Shown piece by piece: positions 6,770 through 14,091 of a DNA stretch of 18,850 bases (the first letter of the stretch is position 1; each line of letters opens with the position of its first letter). The stretch is from assembly GCA_040901795.1 (NCBI GenBank), contig JBBDYH010000110.1, forward strand, positions 1 through 18,850, read 5' to 3'. Origin of the DNA: JBBDYH01 sp040901795 (GTDB lineage: Bacteria > Planctomycetota > Planctomycetia > Pirellulales > JALHPA01). Under the pieces are notes generated by a model. It ran no database searches. It saw only the letters and a list, made by a program, of their open reading frames with translations, and was not told the DNA's origin. A program made the translations under genes and the position numbers.

Positions 6770-8033
6770 GCGCCTCTTCGATATAGATCTCGCCCGTCAT
6801 CTCACCCAGGCAAGTGCGCGTGACGTAGTCATACACCTTGAAGCTGTTCCAATCGACGCGCGTCAGGATATAGCCGAAGGCATCATTTGTCAGGCCGAAA
6901 AGAAGATTGTGCTCGCCCCGCATCTTCCGCTTCAGATAATACCCGATATTCGGCAAGGCCTCGCCGGGGATCGTGAGAATCTGCGCGTTGCCGACATTGA
7001 TCAGGTTTAGCCGCGTCGTGACCGTGGCATGATTTCGATTGCCCAAAGCCAACGGCGAGGCAGCCATCACGGCGCGCAGCGCCTGCGAATCGACCGGAAA
7101 CGTGATCGTCCGCGACGTGCAATATAGCTTCGGCGACTTTTGAAGCGGCGCCTGCTCCACAATCCGCAGCGCCTCGTCCGCAAGCAGACGCCCAATCCGC
7201 ACGCACTCCTCCCAACTCCGCGATTCTTTGCCGCCGGGCCGGCGATTATCGGCGGTCACCATGCCCCCTTGAGCGCTGTTCATGAAGATGCCGATGCCTC
7301 CGCCTTTCTCCTGCAATCGGTCATAAAGTGGTCCCACCAGGTCGGGGCCGCAAATGCGTTGTCGCGAACCGAGCACCTCGGGATGAATCGCGTAATTGAC
7401 GAGTGTCGCCAGCGGCTTGCCGTCTGATCCGATCGCCTGAATCACATGACAGCGCGGGTCATAGAGCCGCTCGGCGTAATAGTTGTACGCGATCTTTCCT
7501 TGCGCCTCTCCGGTGGCGATCTTCAGAGCGGCCGGCTGCAACTCCTCCACCGCTTCGTTCACAGCGTCCGCCATGCGGGCGCAAACCGAGTCGAGATACT
7601 TCAGGTCGGCCGCGGTCCCGCCTTTGCCATCCGGGAAGCCGTAGCAATCCGGCGCACTGTGAGTATGCGTCGCGCCAATCAGGATATTCTCTGGGGGAAT
7701 GCCTTTGATCTGCGCTCGTGCCTTGTCCGCCAATACGGAGGGGAAACCGAGAAAGTCCGCGCTGACAATCGCAACTTTGGTGTCACCCTGCGCCAGAACC
7801 AGCGCCCGCACGGTCAGCTCGCCGGCCTTCTCGGTCGCCGGATGGGATGGCCCAACCCCGCCGGAAACCGGCAGCAATGGATCGGGAGTAACCACCCGCA
7901 CGGCGACACCGGCACGGAACTCGCCGCCAACTGCCGGACACACGAACAACGACAGCGCCAGCAAAGCAAGGATCGCGAACGGACACCGACGCAAACCGAC
8001 ACGCCGAGATTCATCTCCGAAGTCTGTGTTCAT
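6738..8033 (-). CDS. Secreted neutral/alkaline non-lysosomal ceramidase N-terminal-domain protein
   Basis: A 431-aa protein with a signal peptide (RRCPFAILALLALSLFVCPAVGG, residues about 15-37), so outside the cytoplasm. The mature part starts with FRAGVAVRVVTP and contains IGATHTHSAPD (119-129), the zinc-ligand histidine motif of neutral ceramidases, and NYAIHPEVLG near 211. True ceramidases split ceramide into sphingosine and fatty acid and are usually 600 aa or more; this one has only the N-terminal catalytic-type domain, a form common in Planctomycetes with unproven substrate. The ATG at 8033 adds a polar extension before the signal peptide, encoded in a repeat-like GAACACAGA stretch. A TTG at 7992-7994 would start directly at MRRCPFAIL and may be the true start. 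Last gene of the minus-strand series. Confidence 0.85.
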   Translation of the reverse strand: MNTDFGDESRRVGLRRCPFAILALLALSLFVCPAVGGEFRAGVAVRVVTPDPLLPVSGGVGPSHPATEKAGELTVRALVLAQGDTKVAIVSADFLGFPSVLADKARAQIKGIPPENILIGATHTHSAPDCYGFPDGKGGTAADLKYLDSVCARMADAVNEAVEELQPAALKIATGEAQGKIAYNYYAERLYDPRCHVIQAIGSDGKPLATLVNYAIHPEVLGSRQRICGPDLVGPLYDRLQEKGGGIGIFMNSAQGGMVTADNRRPGGKESRSWEECVRIGRLLADEALRIVEQAPLQKSPKLYCTSRTITFPVDSQALRAVMAASPLALGNRNHATVTTRLNLINVGNAQILTIPGEALPNIGYYLKRKMRGEHNLLFGLTNDAFGYILTRVDWNSFKVYDYVTRTCLGEMTGEIYIEEALKLVDESPAP

Positions 8034-8046
8034 CTGTTTCAGTCTG

Positions 8047-8062
8047 TCCCGGCGCGCCGGGA
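8047..8062. repeat. 16-bp perfect palindrome upstream of ceramidase-domain gene
   Basis: TCCCGGCGCGCCGGGA is self-complementary. It lies in the 75-bp gap between the unknown secreted protein gene and the ceramidase-domain gene, flanked on both sides by related TCTGTGTT words. It could fold as a short hairpin or bind a dimeric regulator. Too little evidence to choose. Confidence 0.4.
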
Positions 8063-8108
8063 TCTGTGTTATTCCGCATGTCCGGCGAAACCGTGCTCAA
8101 CAGAATTG

Positions 8109-8813
8109 CTAGATAGTTCCCTGCCCGTCATAGACCAGCGCGAATGTAAGCGTCGTCGTCTCTTTAGAATTCGCATCGCCCAACCGGGCCGATAGCTTCA
8201 AAAGGACCACCTTATGATCGCCGCCGGTGCGCTCTTCCAAACGCGGGAATTCTCCTTCGGCCTTCTCGACGGGTTGCAGATTCAGACTGCTCGGATGCAT
8301 CGCGGCGTTAATCTTCGCCGCGGCCTTCATGAGCTGTTCATGGCCGACAGGTTCCAACTTGGTGTCATGCTTGGCCGGGATCAAGAGAGCAAAAGTCCGC
8401 GTGGGAGCAACCCCCAAGTGGTTGCCGTCTTCCGGCTGAATGCCCAGCCGCACCGTGTAAACGCCCGGCGGAATCTCTTCGTTGCGAAAGTCGTAGTGCT
8501 CACCCGCCACGCGCACCGCGCCCAGGATGGAGCCTTCTTTCATCGTGCCCAGGCCAAGCGTTCCTCCGGCGGGCTTTTCGGCCAGCGGCAGTTCTTTGCG
8601 AAACCAGAACTCAAACGACGCCTTGTCGTCCTTTACGATTCGCACCACCTTGCCATCGAGCACCGCGCGGATCGGTTCGGCAATCTCCGCGGGCGGCTTG
8701 GCGGCGGTCTGGGTCAGCTTTGCCGCCTGAGCCGCAGGCAGCGCAGCCGGCATGAGAACGTTTTCCAGAACAGCCCAAGCAACGAGGGTTACCATCGACT
8801 TCAAGCGAGTCAT
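8109..8813 (-). CDS. Secreted protein of unknown function (234 aa)
   Basis: Not assigned to a named family. An N-terminal hydrophobic segment ending at about AALPAAQAAK (residue 31) looks like a signal peptide. The mature part seems rich in beta strands, with PPGVYTVRLGIQPEDGNHLG and RTFALLIPAKHD; the layout PPGVYTLRxG...P..G.H recalls secreted proteins I associate with planctomycetes, and DUF2911-like folds are a possible comparison. No catalytic motif or cysteine is evident. It lies between the DUF1326-like gene (140-bp gap) and the ceramidase-domain gene (75-bp gap) on the same strand. The start at 8813 has only a weak purine-rich stretch (AAAGAAAG) upstream. Confidence 0.75.
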   Translation of the reverse strand: MTRLKSMVTLVAWAVLENVLMPAALPAAQAAKLTQTAAKPPAEIAEPIRAVLDGKVVRIVKDDKASFEFWFRKELPLAEKPAGGTLGLGTMKEGSILGAVRVAGEHYDFRNEEIPPGVYTVRLGIQPEDGNHLGVAPTRTFALLIPAKHDTKLEPVGHEQLMKAAAKINAAMHPSSLNLQPVEKAEGEFPRLEERTGGDHKVVLLKLSARLGDANSKETTTLTFALVYDGQGTI

Positions 8814-8953
8814 TTGGATGCTTTCTTTGAATCCAGTGGGGATCGCGCGGACACGCCGCGGCGGCTACCCAAAAGATAATCGCCGCGGCAAGTGAAGCCA
8901 AGTAGCTCCGCTCGCCGAGGCGATATGCTTTTCTACACGAAAATACAACAGCC

Positions 8954-9637
8954 CTAGTCGCTGAACGCTCCGAGATAGGCGCTGCGGCGGTTGGCCTCGT
9001 TGAACTGCGTGTCCAGACCCTCGCCGCGGAAAGCGCCCGCGACGGTATAGGCCGCCCGCGCGCCGGCGACCTTCGTGAGCGGCGGATAATATAGCTCCTC
9101 ATTGCCACAGACATGGTCGTCTCCGCCCAGGCAGCGGGTCTCAATCTCGACCAGCTTGCCGGCACGCACGCTCGCGCAGCCGTCCTTCGCACAGCCGGCG
9201 AGGCAAACATCAACGGCAATCGGCGCCGTTTCGACCTTCACGGTCTTGCCGAGCACCGAACCGGCCTGTTGCCTGGCAAAGCGGACGAGCGCATCGCGCT
9301 GTTTGGCGTTGGCGGCCTTGTCGATGATCAGCACCGAGCGGCTCGCCATCGCGGGAAACCGGCTCACATCGCCCAGCGTATCTTTGGCCCGCACGACCGC
9401 GATGACGCTCAAGCCGTCAAGGTTGACTCCATCGACCTCCCCCTTGCGGATGGACCAGGTCATGATCGCTTCTTGGCCTTCGAGGCCCATTTCCGCATTG
9501 GCAAAGCACGATCCGGTATACACGTCGCAGGAGCGGATCTCGACGTAGCTGCCAGTCACGGCGGCCTGAGCGCCGGTCACAATTGCGAAGCTGGCGACAA
9601 GCGCAGCCATCACTGTAAAAAAAGTACGGTTGCCCAT
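8954..9637 (-). CDS. Secreted Cys-rich DUF1326-like protein
   Basis: A 227-aa protein with a signal peptide (residues 1-25, cut near AQAAV). The part after it (GSYVEIRSCDVYTGSC, EGQEAIMTWSIRKGEVDGVNLDGLSVIAVV) matches the pattern of DUF1326 proteins, whose function is unknown. Seven Cys remain in the mature part: C37, C44, C145, C149, C154, C169 and C177. The groups CLAGCAKDGC and CLGGDDHVC could bind a metal or form disulfides. AGGAG lies 9 nt before the ATG. Transcription may come from the hydroxylase operon or from a promoter at 9764-9793. Position after the hydroxylase genes suggests, but does not show, a link to that enzyme or its electron transfer. Confidence 0.75.
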   Translation of the reverse strand: MGNRTFFTVMAALVASFAIVTGAQAAVTGSYVEIRSCDVYTGSCFANAEMGLEGQEAIMTWSIRKGEVDGVNLDGLSVIAVVRAKDTLGDVSRFPAMASRSVLIIDKAANAKQRDALVRFARQQAGSVLGKTVKVETAPIAVDVCLAGCAKDGCASVRAGKLVEIETRCLGGDDHVCGNEELYYPPLTKVAGARAAYTVAGAFRGEGLDTQFNEANRRSAYLGAFSD

Positions 9638-9649
9638 AGATACATTCTC

Positions 9650-9793
9650 CTAATCGAGCGGAACTCCGGTGATCGAGCAATAGACGCACTCATTGTAGTA
9701 AGCACACTCCATATGCCACTCCCGTCGACGGAGTGAGCGGTCTACATCGAGGCGATTGGCCTCATTATAGGCCCCGCCGATCCGATTCGCCAA
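9650..9793 (-). CDS. Possible small Cys-containing ORF between the Cys-rich gene and the DUF1326-like gene
   Basis: This frame directly continues the 84-aa Cys-rich gene past its TAG for 49 codons. From a TTG at 9791-9793 it would give 47 aa, including ECAYYNECVYC and a GVPLD end. The stretch NEANR also occurs near the C-terminus of the DUF1326-like protein (213-217), with only third-position changes in the DNA. Its stop codon lies in the Shine-Dalgarno of the next gene, as in tightly packed operons. Against it: no ribosome-binding site for the TTG, and a good promoter match inside. It may be a 3' remnant of a longer or duplicated gene. Confidence 0.3.
   Translation of the reverse strand: MANRIGGAYNEANRLDVDRSLRRREWHMECAYYNECVYCSITGVPLD
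9764..9793 (-). promoter_or_regulatory. Sigma70-like promoter before the DUF1326-like gene
   Basis: On the minus strand TTGGCG (9788-9793) is followed by an 18-bp spacer and a perfect TATAAT (9764-9769). The start codon of the DUF1326-like gene is about 127 bp downstream. This would uncouple that gene from the hydroxylase operon. Confidence 0.5.
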
Positions 9794-9799
9794 TGGGGG

Positions 9800-10054
9800 C
9801 TACCGCTCGTAGCACGCCCGCTCCGGGCCGCAGTCCTCGGCGCTGACGACCGTGTCGTCGGGGCCAAGGCACTTATACGTCTGTCCGCACCAAAAAGCGC
9901 CGCTCCCCGAGCGCTCCTCGAGCGGGATGCCGTTGTCGTAAAACATCTCCTTCGAAACGAGATGGCGGCAGGGGCGCCGGCTGAGGCGAGTCCAGGGATC
10001 GTCCGGCAGGGGATCGATCGGCAGTGGATCGGTCGGCAGTGGAACGTCCGACAT
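9800..10054 (-). CDS. Small Cys-rich protein in the molybdenum hydroxylase operon (84 aa)
   Basis: Not recognised. The N-terminus is a proline/aspartate repeat (DPLPx units, residues 5-20) encoded by 15-nt tandem repeats. The rest holds five Cys (C29, C56, C62, C75, C81) in a compact block with aromatic residues (FWCGQTYKC, CGPERACYER), suggesting disulfides or metal binding. There is no signal peptide. The ATG at 10052-10054 comes 3 bases after the FAD-subunit stop, with a strong GGGAGG inside the end of that gene, so translational coupling is likely and a real gene is well supported. A role as partner or maturation factor of the hydroxylase is inferred from position only. The same frame continues past the TAG for 49 codons. 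Confidence 0.7.
   Translation of the reverse strand: MSDVPLPTDPLPIDPLPDDPWTRLSRRPCRHLVSKEMFYDNGIPLEERSGSGAFWCGQTYKCLGPDDTVVSAEDCGPERACYER
9996..10040. repeat. 15-nt tandem repeat within the Cys-rich gene
   Basis: Three consecutive 15-mers (9996-10010, 10011-10025, 10026-10040) follow the pattern GGATCGNTCGGCAGT with few changes, and a degenerate fourth unit starts at 10041. On the minus strand they encode the DPLPx repeat. As the period is a multiple of three, copy number can change without shifting the frame. Confidence 0.75.
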
Positions 10055-10057
10055 GGC

Positions 10058-11041
10058 TTAACCCTCCCTTTGCTCGGCCGCCGCGAGGATCGCGCGCTTG
10101 ACGGCCGTTTTGACCAACCGAACCTTATAGGCGTTCTTACTCAGCGGCCGGGCGCTGTGAACCGCCGCCTCGGCCACCCGTGCGGCCAATTCTTCATTTG
10201 CCGACTTACCGTCGAGCAATGCCGCCGCCTCCGGCACATTCCACGGCGTCGGAGCGACATGCCCGAGCACGACTGACGCCCTACCCGCGCCCGCCTTGCG
10301 CGAAAACGCAACCGACGCAGTCACCAGCGGCCAATCGAGCCCTTCGCGCTGGCGAACCTCGTACGTGGCGTTCGCCAGGCCTCGCGCGGGGATCGAAATC
10401 CGCGTCAACACCTCGTTCGCCGCCAGCACGTTCTCGCGCTCGTCGGCACTCTTGGGCGTGCGGAAAAACTCCGCCGCCGCGACCTTCCGCGTCTTGCCCT
10501 TGGCGCCCGTGATTTCCAGAGTCGCTCCCAGGGCGATCAGCGGCGGCCCCAGCGACGAAGCACTGACAAAGTACGCCGGACCGCTGTTGCCGAAGATGGC
10601 GTGATAGCGGTTATCCCCCTGTGGAATCAGCGACTCCCCATCGAGCTGCCCCAATAGGCCAAAGCCCTGCCGATAGTACCAGCAGCGCGGCCGCTGACAG
10701 AGATCGCCGCCGACAGTCCCCATGGCGATGATCTGCGGGCTGCCAATTCCCTCGATCGCCGCGGTGATCGAGGGAAAGCTTTTGCGAACGCTGGCATTTT
10801 CCAGCAGGTCCACCAACGGAGTCATTGCGCCAATTTGGACTGCGTCGGCGCCCGCTTCAATCCCCTTGAGATTCTCGATGCCCTTGAGGCTCACCACGCG
10901 CTTGGGCGAAACGATCCCCTGCTTCAGCGACGTGACCAGATCGGTCCCGCCGGCCAGGATCTCGGTCTCGCCAAAGCGGGCTCCGAGCAGCCCAATGGCC
11001 GTTTCCAAATCCGTCGGGCTGGCATATTCAAAGGAGTTCAT
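10058..11041 (-). CDS. FAD-binding subunit of a xanthine-oxidase-family molybdenum hydroxylase (PaoB-like)
   Basis: A 327-aa subunit of the CO dehydrogenase flavoprotein family that passes electrons from the [2Fe-2S] subunit to an acceptor. The FAD loops are ILAGGTDL (28-35) and MGTVGGDLCQRPRC (107-120). A C-terminal four-helix part follows (about 220-327). PaoB and 4-hydroxybenzoyl-CoA reductase beta subunits carry an extra [4Fe-4S] cluster on an insert next to CQRxRC. Here the insert region (WYYRQGFGLLGQLDGESL onward) has no Cys, leaving only C115 and C120, so the extra cluster is probably absent. The start overlaps the molybdopterin-subunit stop by 4 nt, and the end leads into the Cys-rich gene. 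Confidence 0.92.
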   Translation of the reverse strand: MNSFEYASPTDLETAIGLLGARFGETEILAGGTDLVTSLKQGIVSPKRVVSLKGIENLKGIEAGADAVQIGAMTPLVDLLENASVRKSFPSITAAIEGIGSPQIIAMGTVGGDLCQRPRCWYYRQGFGLLGQLDGESLIPQGDNRYHAIFGNSGPAYFVSASSLGPPLIALGATLEITGAKGKTRKVAAAEFFRTPKSADERENVLAANEVLTRISIPARGLANATYEVRQREGLDWPLVTASVAFSRKAGAGRASVVLGHVAPTPWNVPEAAALLDGKSANEELAARVAEAAVHSARPLSKNAYKVRLVKTAVKRAILAAAEQREG

Positions 11042-13170
11042 GTGCGGACCCCTCCTTTTTCTAGAGCTTCAATCACCCGGTCGGGTGTCAGGGGTATCGA
11101 CGACACGCGCACGCCGATGGCATTGGCCACCGCATTCGAGATCGCCGCGCCCGGCGAGATCACCGGCGGTTCACCCAAACCGATCACACCCCGCTCGTCG
11201 TAGCCTTTGCCGGTCATCATGTGGACCCGCAGCTTGCCGACGTCGGACAACGTCGCCAGCCGATAAAACTCCATGTCGGCATTCAGCATCCGGCCGGTCT
11301 GCGGATCGTAGATCGCCTCCTCAAAAAGTGCATACGTCACGCCCATGATCAAGGCCCCCAAGACCTGGCTCTCGGCCAGCTTCAGATCAATGATCAGGCC
11401 GCAATCTTGCACTGCGACCATCTCGTTCATCTTCACCAGCCCGGTTTCGACATCCACCGAGACATCGGCGATTTGCACGCCCCCCACACCGCTGCTGGTC
11501 AACTCGGTGCGCGCCCCGCCTTGGTGCCTCCCCTGCTGCGTGATCGCCATCTGACCCAGCAGCTTGCAGGCATCCTTCCAGGCCATCGACTTCTGCGGGT
11601 TGGCCTTCGCACGAATCTTGCTATCGGCCGCTTCCAGCTCATCGGGCGAAATGTTCAGCTCGGTGGCGACGCGCTTCAAAAGCTCGTCGAGCGCCGCCAC
11701 AGCCGCCCGCCGCGACGATGACGAAATGCCGCCGATCGTCGTACTCCCGCCCGACCCACCGGAGGTTGGATAAGCGTTTTTGCCGATGTTGACTTGAACC
11801 GCCTCCAGCGGCAGACCAAGCGTTTCCGCGACGACAATGCCCAGGCACGTCCGCGTGCCAACACCGAGATCCTGAGTCCCCATGCTCGCTACCACCGAGC
11901 CGTCCGGGTTGATGGTCACATCGCAAGCGCTGGCGTGCCCGGCGCCGCCCCACGTGTGCAGCGAAATGCCCAGCCCCCGCTTGATCGGCCCCTTGGTCTT
12001 GTCGCCGCGCGGGTGAGCCTTGCTCTTGTAGTCGATCAAGTCCGCCGCGACCATCAGCTCTTCGCGATAGGTTTCGCGCAGCGCCTCGGGCGCAAACTGC
12101 AGGTTCTTGAGAAAGAACTCGAGCGGATCCATGCCGAGCTTCGCCGCAAGGTCTTCCAACGCGGCCATCGTGATCGCGCAACCTTGCGGATGTCCCGGCG
12201 CTCGCCACGCTTTGACCGCTCCGCGGTTGGTACGGATGCCTTGCGACTCGGTATTCTGATTCGGAAAGGCAAAGACATACGGCAGCGGCGGAGCGCCATA
12301 GTTGCCCACTCCGCTCGAGCCCCAAACCTTCGATTCCCATGCGGTAACGCGGCCCTCTTTATCGGCGCCAACCTTGATGTCGGCAAAAGCCGACGGCCGA
12401 TTGCCGGCGATCATCAACTCCAGATCGCGGTCGAGCAGCAACTTCACGGCCTTGCCGGCCTTCTTCGCCAGCTCAACGCACACGGCGCCCCAGGCGTCGG
12501 GCCCAAACTTCGAACCGAAGCCCCCTCCCATGTATTGGCAGTCGATGTGAATCTTATTGGATTCCAACCCTGCCGGCTTGACCAACTGGTTGGCATATCC
12601 GGAGACCGCCTGCGTTGAGGGCCAGACGTGAAGCTCACCATCGCGAAACTCCGAAACCTGCCCGTGCGGCTCCAGACAGCAATGCGTGATCGTTGCCACG
12701 CCGTAACGGCCGGATACGCTGGCCGCGGCCTGGGCAAACCCCTCCGCCGGGTTGCCTTCCGTTCGCGTCCGCGGTTTCCCCTCCACCTTTTGCGGATCGG
12801 CATCGTCCATTTGCGGCGGGCTCCGCTCATACTCCGCCTTGATCAAACGAAGCGCCTCCGTGGCGATCTCCTCGGTGTCGGCCGCCAGCGCGACGATCTC
12901 TTGACCGGCCCAATTGATCGGTCTTCCCGGCTCGGTCATGACGTGGACCGCGCGAACGCCCGCCAGCGCCTCTGCGGCCTTGGTATCGAGCGACTTGAGT
13001 GTGCCGGCGGCGATCGATGCGCCCAGAATCTTGCCATACAAAAGTCCGGGCCGATTGATATCGAGGCTGTACTTCGCCGCGCCGCTCGACTTGGCCGGGC
13101 CATCCACGCGATCGATCCGCTTGCCGATCAGCTTGAGCTGTTCTTTCGCGGGCCAAAGGATGCTGGTCAT
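11038..13170 (-). CDS. Molybdopterin-binding catalytic subunit of a xanthine-oxidase-family hydroxylase (PaoC-like)
   Basis: A 710-aa subunit that hydroxylates an aldehyde or heterocycle with water-derived oxygen at a molybdenum centre. The N-terminal a/b hammerhead domain starts at about 18-40 (KRIDRVDGPAKSSGAAKY). GGGFGSK at 215-221 binds the cofactor region, AWRAPGHPQG sits near 320, and the catalytic glutamate of GLGEPP is at about 667, so it should be active. Length is close to that of PaoC of E. coli (about 730). It has no signal peptide of its own and is probably carried across the membrane with the Tat-tagged [2Fe-2S] subunit. The substrate cannot be named from sequence; aldehydes, isoquinoline-type heterocycles or nicotinate-like rings are all possible. 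Overlaps both neighbouring genes by 4 nt, meaning coupled translation. Confidence 0.94.
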   Translation of the reverse strand: MTSILWPAKEQLKLIGKRIDRVDGPAKSSGAAKYSLDINRPGLLYGKILGASIAAGTLKSLDTKAAEALAGVRAVHVMTEPGRPINWAGQEIVALAADTEEIATEALRLIKAEYERSPPQMDDADPQKVEGKPRTRTEGNPAEGFAQAAASVSGRYGVATITHCCLEPHGQVSEFRDGELHVWPSTQAVSGYANQLVKPAGLESNKIHIDCQYMGGGFGSKFGPDAWGAVCVELAKKAGKAVKLLLDRDLELMIAGNRPSAFADIKVGADKEGRVTAWESKVWGSSGVGNYGAPPLPYVFAFPNQNTESQGIRTNRGAVKAWRAPGHPQGCAITMAALEDLAAKLGMDPLEFFLKNLQFAPEALRETYREELMVAADLIDYKSKAHPRGDKTKGPIKRGLGISLHTWGGAGHASACDVTINPDGSVVASMGTQDLGVGTRTCLGIVVAETLGLPLEAVQVNIGKNAYPTSGGSGGSTTIGGISSSSRRAAVAALDELLKRVATELNISPDELEAADSKIRAKANPQKSMAWKDACKLLGQMAITQQGRHQGGARTELTSSGVGGVQIADVSVDVETGLVKMNEMVAVQDCGLIIDLKLAESQVLGALIMGVTYALFEEAIYDPQTGRMLNADMEFYRLATLSDVGKLRVHMMTGKGYDERGVIGLGEPPVISPGAAISNAVANAIGVRVSSIPLTPDRVIEALEKGGVRT

Positions 13171-13817
13171 GTTGCGCCTCCCCCTCCGGTCCCCCGGCTA
13201 ATAGAAGCTGTCTTGCCCGCCTCAACGATCGCTTCCTTAATCCCCGCATACGTGCCGCAGCGGCAGAGGTTGCCGCCAAGTCCCAAGCGAACCTGCTCGG
13301 CGGTTGGAGTGGGATGCGCCTTCAGCATGGCTGTACACGCCACGACAAAACCCGGCGTGCAGAAGCCACACTGCTGGGCGTCGTTGTGTACGAACGCGGC
13401 CTGCACCGGGCTCAGCTCGTCGGGTGTGCCCAGTCCCTCGACTGTTGTGATCTTGCTCCCCTGCACGTCGATCGCCAGCGCAGTACACGAGTAAATCGCC
13501 CGCCCGTCCTTGATCACCGTGCATGCGCCGCACGTGCCGCGATCGCAGACCTTCTTCGCGCCGGTAATGTCCAGGCGATTGCGGAGAGCATCGAGCAGCG
13601 TGGTCCGCGGCTCGACCGACACACTCTTATTCTCGCCGTTGATGGACAGCGTGATCTTGGTTTCGCCCGGACCAACGGGATCGCCAGGAGCGGCCGCCGC
13701 CTCGTCCGGCATCCCGGCCACCAACAGGCCGCTGGCGGCCACCGAGGTAGCGCCAACGCCTCGTAAGAATTCCCGGCGCGAAAAGCCGGAGGGATTGTCA
13801 GGTGGTTTTCGTTGCAC
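13167..13817 (-). CDS. Tat-exported [2Fe-2S] subunit of the molybdenum hydroxylase (PaoA-like)
   Basis: A 216-aa electron-transfer subunit. The twin-arginine signal SRREFLRG (R14, R15) and a hydrophobic stretch to about residue 43 (AAAA-P) predict folded export to the periplasm. The plant-type cluster ligands are C91, C96, C99 and C111; the second cluster uses C150, C153, C185 and C187 (QCGFCTPG and CRCG). All eight are present. Electrons go from the Mo site to FAD. The start is a GTG (13815-13817) with a perfect AGGAGG 5 nt upstream. A cytosolic maturation by XdhC/MocA before export fits the nearby genes. First gene of the operon; promoter at 13912-13939. Confidence 0.95.
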   Translation of the reverse strand: MQRKPPDNPSGFSRREFLRGVGATSVAASGLLVAGMPDEAAAAPGDPVGPGETKITLSINGENKSVSVEPRTTLLDALRNRLDITGAKKVCDRGTCGACTVIKDGRAIYSCTALAIDVQGSKITTVEGLGTPDELSPVQAAFVHNDAQQCGFCTPGFVVACTAMLKAHPTPTAEQVRLGLGGNLCRCGTYAGIKEAIVEAGKTASISRGTGGGGAT

Positions 13818-13822
13818 GACCG

Positions 13823-13828
13823 CCTCCT
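13823..13828 (-). promoter_or_regulatory. Strong Shine-Dalgarno deciding a GTG start
   Basis: AGGAGG on the minus strand, 5 nt before the GTG of the [2Fe-2S] subunit. No in-frame ATG fits as well, so the GTG start is secure. Confidence 0.8.
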
Positions 13829-13843
13829 ATATTGAGACAAGTC

Positions 13844-13859
13844 GGTCGCCGCGGCGACC
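13844..13859. promoter_or_regulatory. 16-bp palindrome in the hydroxylase 5' leader
   Basis: GGTCGCCGCGGCGACC is perfectly self-complementary. It lies between the promoter and the Shine-Dalgarno, 15 bases before the latter. It could be an operator for a dimeric repressor or a small leader hairpin. Confidence 0.4.
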
Positions 13860-13911
13860 CCCGTGCTGCGACAGGCCGTAAAACATGAATCACGCAAACC
13901 GGCAGCCCGCG

Positions 13912-13939
13912 ATTGTAAGGCCCCCCCATCGACTGTCAA
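13912..13939 (-). promoter_or_regulatory. Sigma70-type promoter of the molybdenum hydroxylase operon
   Basis: On the minus strand a perfect TTGACA (13934-13939), a 16-bp spacer with a run of seven G, and TACAAT (13912-13917). The transcript would start near 13905, with a leader of about 88 nt before the GTG. Confidence 0.7.
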
Positions 13940-13970
13940 GCATTCGGTCGCAGACTCGACGAACCCGATG

Positions 13971-13995
13971 CGGCTTCAATGCGCTTGGTCCCGCT
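13971..13995 (+). repeat. Left copy of a 25-nt imperfect direct repeat flanking the restriction locus
   Basis: Matches 17271-17295 at 20 of 25 positions, with the last ten bases (TGGTCCCGCT) identical. The two copies are exactly 3300 bp apart and bracket the MmeI-type 5' fragment and the two-gene cassette. It may be a dispersed repeat or a mark of past recombination. Confidence 0.4.
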
Positions 13996-14026
13996 TGCGC
14001 CAGCCCCATCATTCCTACCCATTCGC

Positions 14027-14032
14027 TATAAT
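14027..14032 (+). promoter_or_regulatory. Possible -10 box upstream of the MmeI-type fragment
   Basis: A perfect TATAAT within GCTATAATGG, about 120 bp before the ATG. No matching -35 box is seen at 16-18 bp, so support is weak. The whole non-coding stretch 13818-14151 also holds the hydroxylase promoter and the repeats listed here. Confidence 0.3.
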
Positions 14033-14091
14033 GGACGCTTTGATCCTGTAGGACGCAGAACTCATCTCCATCAGCAGGGCCGCTGCCTTCT

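Noticed and set aside
7446..8195. Plus-strand open frame of 249 codons opposite the ceramidase-domain gene
   Set aside because: Antisense shadow with arginine/glutamine-rich composition and no recognisable domain.
8834..8920. Promoter before the unknown secreted protein gene (TTGGCT-17-TATCTT on the minus strand)
   Set aside because: The -10 match is poor and nothing else supports it; the gene may be read from upstream promoters.
11794..12618. Long plus-strand open frame (274 codons) opposite the molybdopterin subunit
   Set aside because: It lies wholly antisense to a clear 710-aa enzyme gene; high G+C leaves the antisense frame open, and the translation is arginine-rich without motifs.
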